From Paramacrobiotus richtersi (Eukaryota > Tardigrada > Eutardigrada > Parachela > Macrobiotidae), in the NCBI GenBank assembly GCA_034698045.1, contig JAQGAU010000195.1, positions 1 through 35,061 of the forward strand: a DNA stretch of 35,061 nucleotides, written 5' to 3'. Each line of letters starts with the position of its first letter. Within the stretch, counting starts at the first letter, position 1. A program made the translations under genes and the position numbers. The notes under the pieces were generated by a model that made no database searches, was not told where the DNA came from, and saw nothing but the letters and a program-made list of their open reading frames with translations. Positions 22,210 to 32,296 of this stretch are shown piece by piece.

Positions 22210-22992
22210 ATGAACTGCCTCGTCGTCCTTTTCGCCGTTGTGGCTGCTGCCTCCGCTGCCAGCCTGAAGGTATGAAAAGTCACGCGCATTTAGCACACTT
22301 GCTGAACCAAGCGGGATGGAGCCGCATGACCTCTGGGTCGAAGCAAATATACTAAGCTCGATTGTATTTATAGCCCCAGAACCCCATCGTCTGGCAAGCT
22401 TTGGATGGCCTCCGCGGACGCACCCGACTGACCATCCCCGACCAGTTCAACCTGATTTCTACCGCCCGCGCTGGTCAGGATTACCCCAACTTGGTGTCCA
22501 TCCCTCAGACCAACTTCGACTGCGGCAGCACCCACCAGCCCGGATTCTATGCTGATACCGGTGTTGAATCTCGCTGCCAAGGTAAAAACGATCACGATCT
22601 GTCATTTTGCGCTAAGAACTATACTGGCACTTCTCGTCTGAGCTGATGTCAAAGGAATGTTTCGGAAGCTTAATGGTGTGTTTCTTGCAGTTTTCCACCG
22701 ATGCGACATCAACGGAAACATGACCTCGTACCTGTGCCCCAACATGAGCATCTTCAACCAGATCACCCTGACCTGCAGCTGGTTCTTCGATGTTGACTGC
22801 AGCAAGGCCGCCTCTTTCGCTGACTACTCCAACAGCCGTCTGTACCAGGGCGCCAACGTGCCTCTTCTTGACGACGTTGTGCAACGCCAGACTGGCGCCG
22901 TTGCTGCCGGCCGAACCAACACCCCCGCTGCCCCCGAGACCCCTGAGACCCCCGCTGAGGGTGAAGCCCAACCTGAGACTGCTTCCGAATAA
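22210..22992 (+). CDS. CBD7: secreted single chitin-binding type 2 domain protein, short spacer form
   Basis: Exons: 22210-22269 (signal peptide MNCLVVLFAVVAAASAASLK), 22374-22581 (208 nt) and 22691-22992, giving 189 residues. Exon 2 begins directly at PQNP, so the dibasic AKRAVK segment of the other copies is absent; the acceptor TATAG lies 18 nt later. Loss of one further codon (PQTNF for PQGTGF) is shared with CBD2 and CBD8. All six cysteines are kept, with FDCGSTHQPGFYAD, RCQVFHRCD and FFDVDC. The tail is proline-rich and ends EAQPETASE. An AATAAA at about 23178 is a plausible polyadenylation signal. Confidence 0.92.
22618..22656 (+). promoter_or_regulatory. Conserved intron-2 block, CBD7
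   Basis: TTCTCGTCTGAGCTGATGTC then AAAGG. The surrounding intron has diverged, yet this core stays almost identical to the minus-strand copies. Confidence 0.65.
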
Positions 22993-24268
22993 ATAAGCGT
23001 TCAGATTGCGTGCTTTCAGGTCACCGTGAAAGTACAATTAGACGAACAAAAGCACAAACGCTTCTCGAGCCTAATCTTGTAATGCTGTTGCTCAACTGAT
23101 TGTTGACTTTTATAAGAGCTGCCTTGGTGTTATGATTAGTGTGTTAACGGTGGAAAACTAATAGTGTTAACTGGGGTAATAAAATGAGGTTGTGGATTTG
23201 TGTGATCGCAGTTAGCTTCCAAAGAGCAAAAGTAGACATGCAAAATAGGTTTTTTGCCAATAAGCGTCGACCGAGTTGCACACTACACAATATTGTGCGA
23301 ACAAGAAAAAACCGTGCCGGTGACCTTTCTCGGTGGAAAATTTTCAACGTTATTTTCCCTTCCAGAAATAATGAACTGCCGCATATGCTTACGGTGATCA
23401 GACCGGCTAACGTCGAAAAAGCATCTGAAGCGTGGTTGGCTCTGAGAGACACGGTTAAAAGAGACAAAAGATCAAGAAATCTTTAAGTAATGTGATCTCA
23501 ATGTCTTTTGTTTGGTTAAAAAAATAGCAGAGCCACTGGCTCAGTTATTGAATATCATTATTACGGAACTGCAAAAATGACTACGACCGATTGCTGTTCA
23601 TCTTCAGTGGTGTTTCCAAGTAGTCTATAAGGTTTGAACGTAGCAAATTACCGCACCATGTCGCTGGTTCGTATTGCTCATCTCGCTCGCGGCAAATTGA
23701 GTTTTGTTGAAAAATCGACACAATTGAGTGAAAATGTAATGTACAAACTGTTTCTTGTGAGCATCTGCACAAGCACAGGAAAGAAACATACAATGTGCAG
23801 TAAACACCCCGGGCGATTTATTGAGAGTTCAGTAGCCTTGAAACAGCGTCGTACATTTGCCGGCCAGTGTTAATTTGGCTTATATAAGAACAATAATGCC
23901 CTCACTGACCATCGGTCCACGTGCAAAACACATCTACACAACATTTTTCAGAAGAATCAGCGGTTGTTTACTTATCGTTCGTCTACAGCGGAATTCGTTT
24001 CATGTCCGATTAATACAAGCAATACGCAGTTCATATACAATACAGGCTTGCATTGAGCATTGTTCAATGGGCCTGAGTGTTTAAAAACGTGTACAATACA
24101 TCTCGTGGCGTTGTTGTGTCTTAGTTATGGATAAAACCATTAAACACTTACTACTGTTATGTTCATTGTTATGGTTCTGAAATCTTCAGAATGAGTCCAG
24201 AGTTCTGCAAACCGCGAGGAATATAAGATCGACTTATTATTACATTTGTTCCATATAGTACGCACAAA
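22993..24268. other. Intergenic, CBD7 to lipase pseudogene
   Basis: No certain gene. The 23577-24268 half is homologous to the region upstream of the intact lipase. A minus-strand frame at about 23581-23793 shares FQQ..CR.RDEQYE.A.WC with one at 26954-27271 (see findings). Confidence 0.5.
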
Positions 24269-24430
24269 ATGCCGAAGAAACGCTTTAGATTATCTTTTTC
24301 GGGATGCGGATTTCTTGGGATCTACCATAACGGGTTTTTCGGGAATGTAGCGAGTAAATCCACATTGGCAAGGTGGCGGGGTGTTCGGCGGGCGTCATAT
24401 AGCAGCCATGGTACAAAATGTACAAAATGA
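24269..24430 (+). pseudogene. PNPLA (ATGL-like) lipase first-exon pseudogene
   Basis: Starts with ATG and MPKKRFRLSFSGCGFLGIYH, nearly identical to the intact gene at 27677 including the oxyanion glycine motif. It then shows a net loss of about 10 nt near 24335, which destroys the frame; the serine motif GCSAG is not readable. In the original frame TAA and TAG codons follow, and the actual frame stops at 24428-24430 after about 53 residues. No later exons were found downstream. It is a partial copy made by the local segmental duplication. Confidence 0.85.
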
Positions 24431-24590
24431 TGACTGTTTGGTACAAAATTATGCTTGTGGTTACAGTTTTAGTACATACGAGGATCTGTACATACAGATT
24501 AACAAACCGCCGTTAACGCACCGTTGAACTGGCATAATATGAACGATCGGTGAGTTTTTAAAAATTACACAATTACCACAAATTTTTCGC

Positions 24591-25590
24591 GCTTATGCTG
24601 GTCATTTAAAAAGTGGGCCAACACTGGTCATACAATTGAAAACATCGTGAGAAATCAAACGTGGGTATGTACTGCGAAAAATGTGCTGGATGTGTCATGC
24701 AGACTGCAGTATTCGAAGCGTAAAGTTCAGTTCTGAGCATGAAGATTCTTTTGCTTAAGGGCGGTAACTGATCATTCTAATTATTTTATTTTACTTCTTA
24801 CAATAATAATCAACATCCTCAGCCTGACAATCCTTATCATGAAACCAACTATTGTGCGGTTAAAAAACTAATTAAATCGAATTTTTAAACTACCATGCAT
24901 GAGTATGCTCGTTTTATTCGATGCGGTTTAACGTCCATCTATAAAGATCACCGCACGAGATGATAGACGCAGGAGGACAGAATCTCAGTAATATACTGCA
25001 TTCAACAAAACAGAGTATATCTCGCATGAGAATCTGAGATCTTGAAAACATCAGAGTATTCTCACTATTAACAATCTCAAATAATTAGAAAGCTAGTATC
25101 CTTAAAGTTCTACAGAAGTGTTACCGGGCCAGATTCCCGGCTCACACTATGTCCTTTTGAATTTCAAAAAGGTGCCAACACCAGCAAAAGCTGTTGGTTG
25201 ATTATACGCTCCAATCCCTTTTCACACGCTGACAAAACGAATCTCCCGTTCCTACTTACGGTACAAGTGTAATTTAACGAAATCGGCAGTACAGCCCCAG
25301 CGAACCCCTCGCACGCAATAATCCCTGTGTGGAGCTCGTTGCAGGGTTAACGCGTCAAAGAATGGGTCGTCGGGGTCTCCACGTAAAGGTAGAGTGCTTC
25401 CTTTTGATGAAGGTGATCATTTCTCATTCCTCGTTTACAATTAATTCTCATTCCTCGTATTTGGCCAGTCAAGGTTTTCGCGCCTGCTGATAGTTTCAGC
25501 GTATGTTTGCCCTTGATAGGGCGGCTTCGGGGCTTCAAGGTGATCGGCCTTCGTGAATTTCTCAGGATCTTGCCGCTGGCTGCAGTCGAC
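24591..25590. other. Intergenic, AT-rich
   Basis: No gene supported. A 14-nt direct repeat TTCTCATTCCTCGT occurs at 25421 and 25445. The only other content is the upstream region of CBD8. Confidence 0.5.
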
Positions 25591-25684
25591 TTTGGGCACC
25601 AAAAGTTACCGCAACCAGTCCGGTATTCATCTAAAATAAGGGTATAAAAATGAAATTTTTTTGCAGCTGGGCTTATAATCAGTA
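25591..25684 (+). promoter_or_regulatory. CBD8 promoter
   Basis: TTTGGGCACCAAAAGTTACC then GCAACCAGTC (25591-25620) resembles the TTTGGC...GTTGCCGTAACCAGTC arrangement of CBD4. TATAAAAA is at 25643-25650, and TCAGT at 25679-25683 is the probable initiator. Confidence 0.65.
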
Positions 25685-25755
25685 GCAGCAGTTCAAGTCT
25701 TCCACCGCTTTTACCGGCTTTCTAGGATTCCAACAGTACATTCACAAAATCAAGC

Positions 25756-26610
25756 ATGAAGTCCGTCCTTGTCCTTGTCTTCCTCGCCGTTGTGACAGTC
25801 GCTTCTTCTGCCAGTCTCAAGGTAAAGAACCTGGAATAATTTCTGGAAAAATCATTGGGCGTCGTGCGATGATGACCTTCGAAGCGATATCACCTTCGAT
25901 TAGTCTTCGAGCTGGTATTCGCAGTACAGCAAAAACAGACGATTCGATATTTTTTCAGGCAAAACGCGCCGCTAAGCCCCAGGACCCCATCGTCTGGTCT
26001 GCTTTGGACACCCTCCGTGGACGCACCCGACTGACCATTCCCGACCAGTACAATCTGATTGCTACCGCCCGCGCCGGTCAGGATTACCCCAACTTGGTGA
26101 CCATTCCTCAGACCGACTTCGACTGCGCAAAGACCCACCAGCCCGGATTCTATGCTGATACCAGTGCTGAATCCCGCTGCCAAGGTAAAAATAGCCTAAT
26201 TACACGGCACACAAGTACTATATGGTCCTTTCGTCTGAGCTGACGTCGAAGGATGGATCTTGCGGGGCCAAATAAGTATACCGGTCAAGCGTACGTTAAC
26301 ATGCATTTATTTTACAGTTTTCCACCGTTGCGATATCAACGGAAACATGACCTCGTACCTGTGCCCGAACATGAGCGTCTTCAACCAGATCACGCTGACC
26401 TGCAGCTGGTTCTTCGATATTGACTGCAGCAAGGCCGCCGCCCTCTACGACTACTCCAACAGCCGCCTGTACCAGGGCACCAACGTGCTGCTCCTCGACG
26501 ACGTCGTAAGCAAACTGACTGGCGCTGCTTCATCTGGCAGTGTATCGATGAAGGGCAAGGCCCCCGAACCGGCTCCTGCCGCTGATGATGGCATGGCCGA
26601 TGGGTTGTAA
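25756..26610 (+). CDS. CBD8: secreted single chitin-binding type 2 domain protein
   Basis: Exons: 25756-25821 (66 nt, signal peptide MKSVLVLVFLAVVTVASSAS-LK, two residues longer than the others), 25959-26184 (226 nt) and 26318-26610, giving 194 residues. It keeps the AKRAAKPQDP segment missing from CBD7. The six-cysteine domain is complete (FDCAKTHQPGFYAD, RCQVFHRCD, FFDIDC), and the linker AALYDYSNSRLYQG is shared with CBD2. The tail is the most different of the cluster: a basic start (MKGKAPEPAPA), then acidic, ending MADGL without PETP repeats. ATTAAA at about 26747 may be its polyadenylation signal. Confidence 0.92.
26215..26250 (+). promoter_or_regulatory. Conserved intron-2 block, CBD8
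   Basis: ACTATATGGTCC then TTTCGTCTGAGCTGACGTC. It is followed by a GGGGCCAAATAAGTATACCG stretch also recognisable in CBD1, CBD4 and CBD5. Confidence 0.65.
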
Positions 26611-27676
26611 GACTGTGTTGTCTTTGGGCACTGAGAAGTGCCCGAGTGGTGGTGGTGTAATTGTACAGTTGACTGAGCATGTAACAACGCGCTACCCGGT
26701 TCGGATACACTGTTTAATTTACTGCTATACCGTACCGTCAAGTCGCATTAAAGATCGATCAAATTCCAACTTGTTTAATTAGATTACATGCAACACGGAC
26801 GAGTTCGTGCCGTTGTATTGTGTCTATTAGAAGGTGGTGACAAGTAACGGCATCAACAGAAAACCGGAAGCAAGTCATTTAACAGGGTTCTTAGCTGTGT
26901 GCCGAGCTCACGAGACAACTGGTATTTGAAATATCATTATTGTTGAACAAAAATCAGTTAAAATGATTAATATCGAAATATCGCAGTTGAACTGCAACAA
27001 ATACATGCTCGCAATAACTCTTCTTGTGTAAACGGTAGTCTGTCAAAATTTCAACATACTGCGCGCACCATTTCGCTGCTTCGTATTGCTCATCACGCCC
27101 TCGGCAAAACTGAGTTTGTTGAAAATCCGCAGAATTGAGCGAAAACGCACTTTCCGACCTTTTATCCTTGACAGCTGAAAACATCCAAAAGCACAAGAGA
27201 CAAAAAGACAATGCGCAGTAAACGACCCCAGGGCCAACTATGGAGAGTTCAGTAACCCTGATCAACCACACAGCTGCTCAATTCATTTCACATCTATAGT
27301 GTTAATTTGCCTCATACAATGACAATATTGCCATTTATTGACCATCGGCAAAACATCTGTGCAACATTTTTTCAGCAGAATCAGCCGTTTTTAACATGTC
27401 GTTTGTCTATACCATAAACAAGCGGAAGTCACTCAATGTACGATCAGTTTATGCAGTACGTTCTTTATACATTACGCTTGCTAGATGGCCAGTGTGTTTA
27501 CTGTGTTATAAGACGTGTACAATATGTCTCGTGGCTTTGTTGTGTGTTAGTTATGGAAAACCATTACGAACCGGCTACTGTTATGGTTTTATGATCTTCG
27601 GAATGAGTACTACGTTCTGCAAAACGAGAGGAATAAGATCGACTTATTATTACGTTTGATACACCGATCGCACGAA
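26611..27676. other. Intergenic, CBD8 to lipase
   Basis: No certain gene. It is homologous to 22993-24268. It carries the minus-strand frame 26954-27271 discussed in findings and, just before the lipase ATG, the lipase 5' flank. Confidence 0.5.
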
Positions 27677-30600
27677 ATGCCGAAGAGACACGTTACATTA
27701 TCGTTCTCGGGATGCGGATTTCTTGGGATCTACCATGCGGGTGTGGTTAGCGGCTTTCGGGAATATAGCGAGTATATCCATATTGACAAGGTGGCGGGAT
27801 GTTCGGCGGGCGCCATGGCAGCCGTAGCCACTCTATGTGGTGTTTGTCTAGGTAAATCGTGTACGCGGACTGTCTGGTACAAGAAATGGCTTTCGATTAC
27901 AGTTTTATTACTTAAAAAGTACGTACAGGTGAACGGACCGCAAGGTTAAATTTGCATACGAACCGGTCGGTAATTTCTAAACAATTATACACTTATAATA
28001 AATTATTCAGTGGAAAACAACAAGCCACAAATTAATGTTATGCATCTCTTTGTTTTTCCACTGAATACAGTACAGTACATACAGGATGTAAAGCAGCAGC
28101 AGCAGATCATTGCACTGGAGTCACTAACATCAAATTAATCGGAATTTATGGCATACCGGTCCATGGAAGGCGTTTTCTTTATTGTGTCTGTGTTGTTACA
28201 AAAGCATAAAAGTTTTCAACGCAAATGTGCTCCATATTTTGTCTACATTCTTTTCGTTTCCTTGACGCTTTATGGCAGTTTACAATTGCTAGAACGCATT
28301 CAATCAGTCAAAGTGTTGTAGATTTCCAAAATTGTTTCGCTTTAGTGATCTTGGGGTAATAAAAATAAAACGTTTCTACGGATAGATTTTGGTGTTTTTT
28401 TAAAAGATTTTATCACGAGCTGTACGTAGTGGCACAAGGTCGTTGTTTTATCGCGCTACGGCACTGTCTTCATCGCGGCCATTTTTTCAATGTCTTCTTG
28501 AGAAGACGAAAGGAAAACTAGTTTACACTTTTAGTATATAAAATACGGTACAAACTAGACTATCTACAATGGCAAATTCTGAAAACAATACCTGCAGCTG
28601 TTGGTTTATATGCAACCTTGACACTGCGGTGTACGGCTGTCCGTTGACATGTGAGATAGACTGAACTGGTAAGATAAATGCATTAATTGACCTTAGTTGT
28701 ATTCGGGCACGTGCTCGAGTACAAAACAGCAGGGCAGGATATCTTTGTGATTACATAAAGCCAATATAACGAAGAACACTAAAATCTTGCGCAAAGTGTG
28801 AACTAAACATGAAAATTTAATGTTCAATAGGTCAGGCGGTTGCTATGATACTGAGCGTTGTCCGTACCGCTCGCTCCCACCCCATGGGACCGCTCAGTCC
28901 GCGATTCAATCTTACCAGAGAAGTCAGGAAAAGTCTGCGGGAAGTGCTGCCGTCGAATGCCCATGAAATCTGTCGTGGACGTCTGCGCCTATCGGTCACC
29001 AGGTGCTATGATGGGAAGAATGTCGTCCTTACCCAGTTCAACACCCGTGACGAACTCATAGAGGTACGTATAGACAGCATCGCATGAAATGATATAAAGT
29101 CAATTGTAAAAGGATTACTTAGACAGTTAAGTTTTCATGCAGAGTGCGCCGCTGGTAGAGAACCGTGCTGTACTGTAGTGTCTTTTAATATCCACATTGT
29201 AATACAGTAATTGCATGTTCGACTGATTGATTGACTTCCACAGGCGGACACAAACCATTTGAAATTTGCTATGTCATTGTCATGGTAAAGTGTTCCAAGA
29301 ATATTAACGCGAGAAATTGTAAATAGTATCTCACGTTAATTTTGTTTGAGTTACCGTTGCGGCGATATTGTCCGTTAAATCATCAAATCAGTCGATGTGC
29401 TAATTTCCTTTCACTTGTAGGCGATTGTTTGTTCGGCATTTGTGCCATTCTTCTCCGGCATTATCCCACCGAAGTACAGGAACATTGTAAGCAAGATGGC
29501 TAATTCATCATTTTGCTGCTTGTACTTTAGAATGTTCATTCGTATACATTAGCAAATACGAACGGAATGCAAGTTATGCAGTGAGCTTGGCAGGCGTAGC
29601 GCTTTTCTCATCGTGTATATTATCGCAGCATTATTGGGATGGCTGCCTCAGCGACAATTTACCAGCATTTGACGAGCATTCCATCACCGTATCACCTTTT
29701 TCGGGCGAAAGCGACATCTGCCCCTCGGACGCATCAGCAGCCTACTTGGAATTCGCTGCTTCCAACCATCACTTCCGGTTGACAGCCAAGAACTTTTCAC
29801 GCTTTGCGGCGACGCTGTTACCGCCTCCACCGCATGTCCTTGAGGAAATATACTGGGATGGATATAAGGATGCCGTGCGCTACATAAAAAATGTCTGTAC
29901 GTGCGTTTTAAAACAATGATGTACATTGCCTGCAGTACATCGTACTGTATACCATGCATTTAACGTGTTGTATGCCAGACAATGTACCTCGTTCTCGCAG
30001 TATGTACGTAAAATACAGACGTACATGTTTCTTCACATATTTTAGAGAACGTTTTTCTTGCTAGCAAGTAAACAGTACAATGTACGTAAGTAATGGATCT
30101 GTTTTTCTGTATCAGTATTCCACAAGTTTGATATTTCCGTATCAATATATAAGCCATGCAAATGATAGTGCTTTCTTTCCTACAGTGTTACTGGACCCAC
30201 CTGCTAAAAATCTTGGTTATTCATCAACGAAACCTGGATCCATACAATCGCACGGAAAACACCACACTTGTAGTACACAAATTCCATCGTGTAGCATCCG
30301 CCCAACCGAAACCAACATCCAAGCGGAAGATCCGGGGTTCTTGCCTTTGGTTGTTCCTGATTATGTTACAGAAGGTACGGCAGTCAAAACAACATATACT
30401 GAGCTGTAATAATCGATCGGTTGATCGTAGTCTTTCGAAGTGCGCGTGCTACAGGACAATATTCACTACTATCCCGTGGTATACAGTACTTCACACTTCC
30501 CTGGATGTTCCCCTTGGAGGTGGCTTATGTATTTTGTGTCAAAGTGACACAGTTTGTCTGGTCACCCCGCAGAGCCCTTCGCGGATGCTACATAGAACTC

Positions 30601-30793
30601 ACCTCTGTGGTGGCTCACTACCAAGAGCGACAGCGTCTCAGCGGAAACCATGGGTACGGCTGACGCTTGTGTTATATATTCACTGGTTTCCCGAAAATGT
30701 GTGTTATGCAGGGCAAAAGTTGCGAAGGCTTTGGAGACCTTCCACAAAGAACTGGATCAGCAGTTTCAATATGGAGCTGCAAGAGCGGCTTAG
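27677..30793 (+). CDS. Patatin-like phospholipase / triacylglycerol lipase (PNPLA2-type), 7 exons
   Basis: Predicted serine hydrolase acting on triacylglycerol at lipid droplets, by similarity to the PNPLA1-5 group. Exons: 27677-27851, 28831-29063, 29421-29486, 29629-29896, 30186-30374, 30431-30653 and 30712-30793. All phases join, giving 411 residues. The oxyanion loop is SGCGFLG (11-17), the nucleophile elbow is GCSAG with Ser43, and the catalytic aspartate is in WDGCLSDNLP (Asp162). The usual second glycine of DGG is cysteine here. PSFSG-type landmarks ITVSPFSGESDICP follow. The C-terminal part has a hydrophobic segment (about 328-355, FTLPWMFPLEVAYVF) that would suit droplet or membrane contact. 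ATG 27677 starts the domain directly, as is usual for the family. AATAAA at about 30884 is a plausible polyadenylation signal. The exon 4-5 join is the least certain, since a second frame is also open. Confidence 0.88.
27852..28830 (+). other. Lipase intron 1 (979 nt)
   Basis: GTAAAT donor and AATAG acceptor. Its beginning is also present after the pseudogene exon in copy A. It contains an inverted repeat TTCAGTGGAAAAC / GTTTTTCCACTGAA (about 28006-28066) and an AGC trinucleotide run (about 28092-28104). No coding exon was recognised. Confidence 0.6.
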
Positions 30794-31187
30794 TTTTTTT
30801 AACTGATATATGTTTTCATTTTTTCTTATATTTACGAGCTCAAATGTAGCTTCGGTACCGCAAAGGTAACGGCTTCGTACAATAATAAAAAACTGATGTA
30901 AATTTTCTCGCAAAGCTTGTGCATGCGCTGAACGTGGCACTAGCTGGTTCCGGTAACTCATTGTTTTTACAGGGAAATTAAACAGCTGAAGCCTTATGCG
31001 GGTTTGACCAAAGTACAGACACAATCCAACGCACTTCCAGTTGCATAAAACCAACTTGAACTTGTCAGGACTTAAATCGTGACTCCCGATAGTCTGACTG
31101 GAATCTGAACATTGAAATAATGTCTACCGTTACCGCTTCTTGTTTTCTGCTTAGGATAATGACTGAATCAAGACAAGGCAAACTATG
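30794..31187. other. Convergent 3' flanks
   Basis: Lipase 3' untranslated region, with AATAAA at about 30884, faces the 3' end of the minus-strand LRR-like pseudogene. Nothing else was seen. Confidence 0.5.
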
Positions 31188-32296
31188 TCAGTTAAAAAGT
31201 TCAACAAAACACGTGCCATTCATTGGTGTCGTTATGGTCAGAAATTTCGGGCATTTTCTTCTCAACATATTATTAAAGATTTCGCTGCTTTCAAGACTCC
31301 CGATCTTGTACACTTCTCCCATTTGACGATCCTTCCGCAGATGCGGATGTGTGTCCAGCCACTCCCACAACCAATCAAACTGCGCATCACATTGTAATCG
31401 ATCCAAAGCTTTCTACTTCTCCTTATCGTCGGTGTATGTGAAACCGTAAACCTTGATCGAAACGTGATCAAGTCAAGCAGATCCGTAAAACTTCCGGGTT
31501 CGATGGTATCAAACCGTATCTCGTATAGAAACTGATAAAGCGAATCTTCCGCATGTTACTGAAATCTGCCTTTCGAATTGTTATCGAAACTCGACATTCT
31601 TGCAGTGTAAAATCCATTATATTGGTGAAATTCAGAAACGGTAAGCGGGCCGTTATTGTGGAATTTGTGCAGAACATTAGACTGAACACGACGATTTGGT
31701 GAGAAATTGGTGCGAACGTCTCTGGGTCCAGTAATGTGTCTTCACGCAAACCCAGATCAACCGCTCGTCTCGGGCTCCTGTTCCGGATCACTTCTATTTG
31801 TGCTACAAGCTCCTATTACGATGAAAACAAGCATCCTTGCAGGTTAACAGCATGTTTTTTGATACTTTTCCAAGTTGTTAGAAAAGTTTCCGGTACCTTT
31901 TTCTCTACAGTCTCGGAATCTCCATAATCACAGTTGAGCGTAATGTGCGTTCGCACCGGGCGAATATTGTTAATTTTCAGTGAAGAATTTTCAGAAATGT
32001 CGTCAAAATCTTGTACCAGCTTATCCATACTCGATCGGTCACGGGGATCTAGGAAATCGCAGTCAGAATCCCGTATGCGCTGCGGTCCACAGCTATTCGC
32101 CGGCCGGCCACTACATTCCTTGACGGATAATGGGCTAACATCGAAGGAGAAGGTGTCCGTCTGATGAGCGCAGATATGCAGCCCTGTAGCTGACACAAGG
32201 TTATTTGAGTGATAAAGTAATGAAATGAGCAGAAGCCAGAAGGGCAAACAAATTTATACCGGAGATGGTAAGGATGAGTGTCCATGTCCAGATCAT
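31188..32296 (-). pseudogene. LRR-L1: frameshifted secreted leucine-rich-repeat-like gene
   Basis: Paralogue of the gene at 33309-34532. Exons, in coding order: 32296-32260 (MIWTWTLILTIS, signal peptide), 32183-31897 (GLHICAHQTDTFSFDVSPLS, cysteine-rich N-terminal module) and 31812 onward (leucine-rich part). In exon 3 a net +2 nt near 31520-31540 shifts the frame, and translation stops at 31468-31470. The homology continues in a second frame (RFDTIEPGSF) and then a third (DAQFDWLWEWLDTHP at about 31400, VYKIGSLE), ending near 31188. So at least two frameshifts separate the N-terminal and C-terminal halves. A truncated secreted protein of about 220 residues is still possible. A possible TATA box (TATAAAG) is at 32419-32425. 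Confidence 0.68.

Larger units (their letters stand above)
22096..24590 (+). repeat. Segmental duplication, copy A (CBD7 + lipase 5' end)
   Basis: Gene order and non-coding flanks match copy B (about 25640-28000): CBD gene, spacer, an about 700-nt lipase upstream region, then the lipase first exon and start of intron 1. For example, 23655-23730 aligns with 27060-27135, and 24090-24275 with 27510-27685. The match fades after about 24590. The lipase part of copy A is decayed. Confidence 0.8.
25640..28000 (+). repeat. Segmental duplication, copy B (CBD8 + lipase 5' end)
   Basis: The intact partner of copy A at 22096-24590, in the same orientation. It holds CBD8, the spacer, the lipase upstream region, lipase exon 1 and the first part of lipase intron 1. 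The two copies lie about 3.4 kb apart, start to start. Confidence 0.8.

Noticed and set aside
6487-26610. Venom toxin interpretation of the CBD proteins
   Set aside because: Some database names for this single-domain family derive from a centipede venom study, but the sequences are ordinary peritrophin-A chitin-binding proteins and nothing in context suggests venom.
30156-30806. Single 216-codon frame across lipase exons 5-7
   Set aside because: It ignores three phase-consistent splice sites. The spliced version gives the lipase-like hydrophobic segment and a coherent C-terminus.
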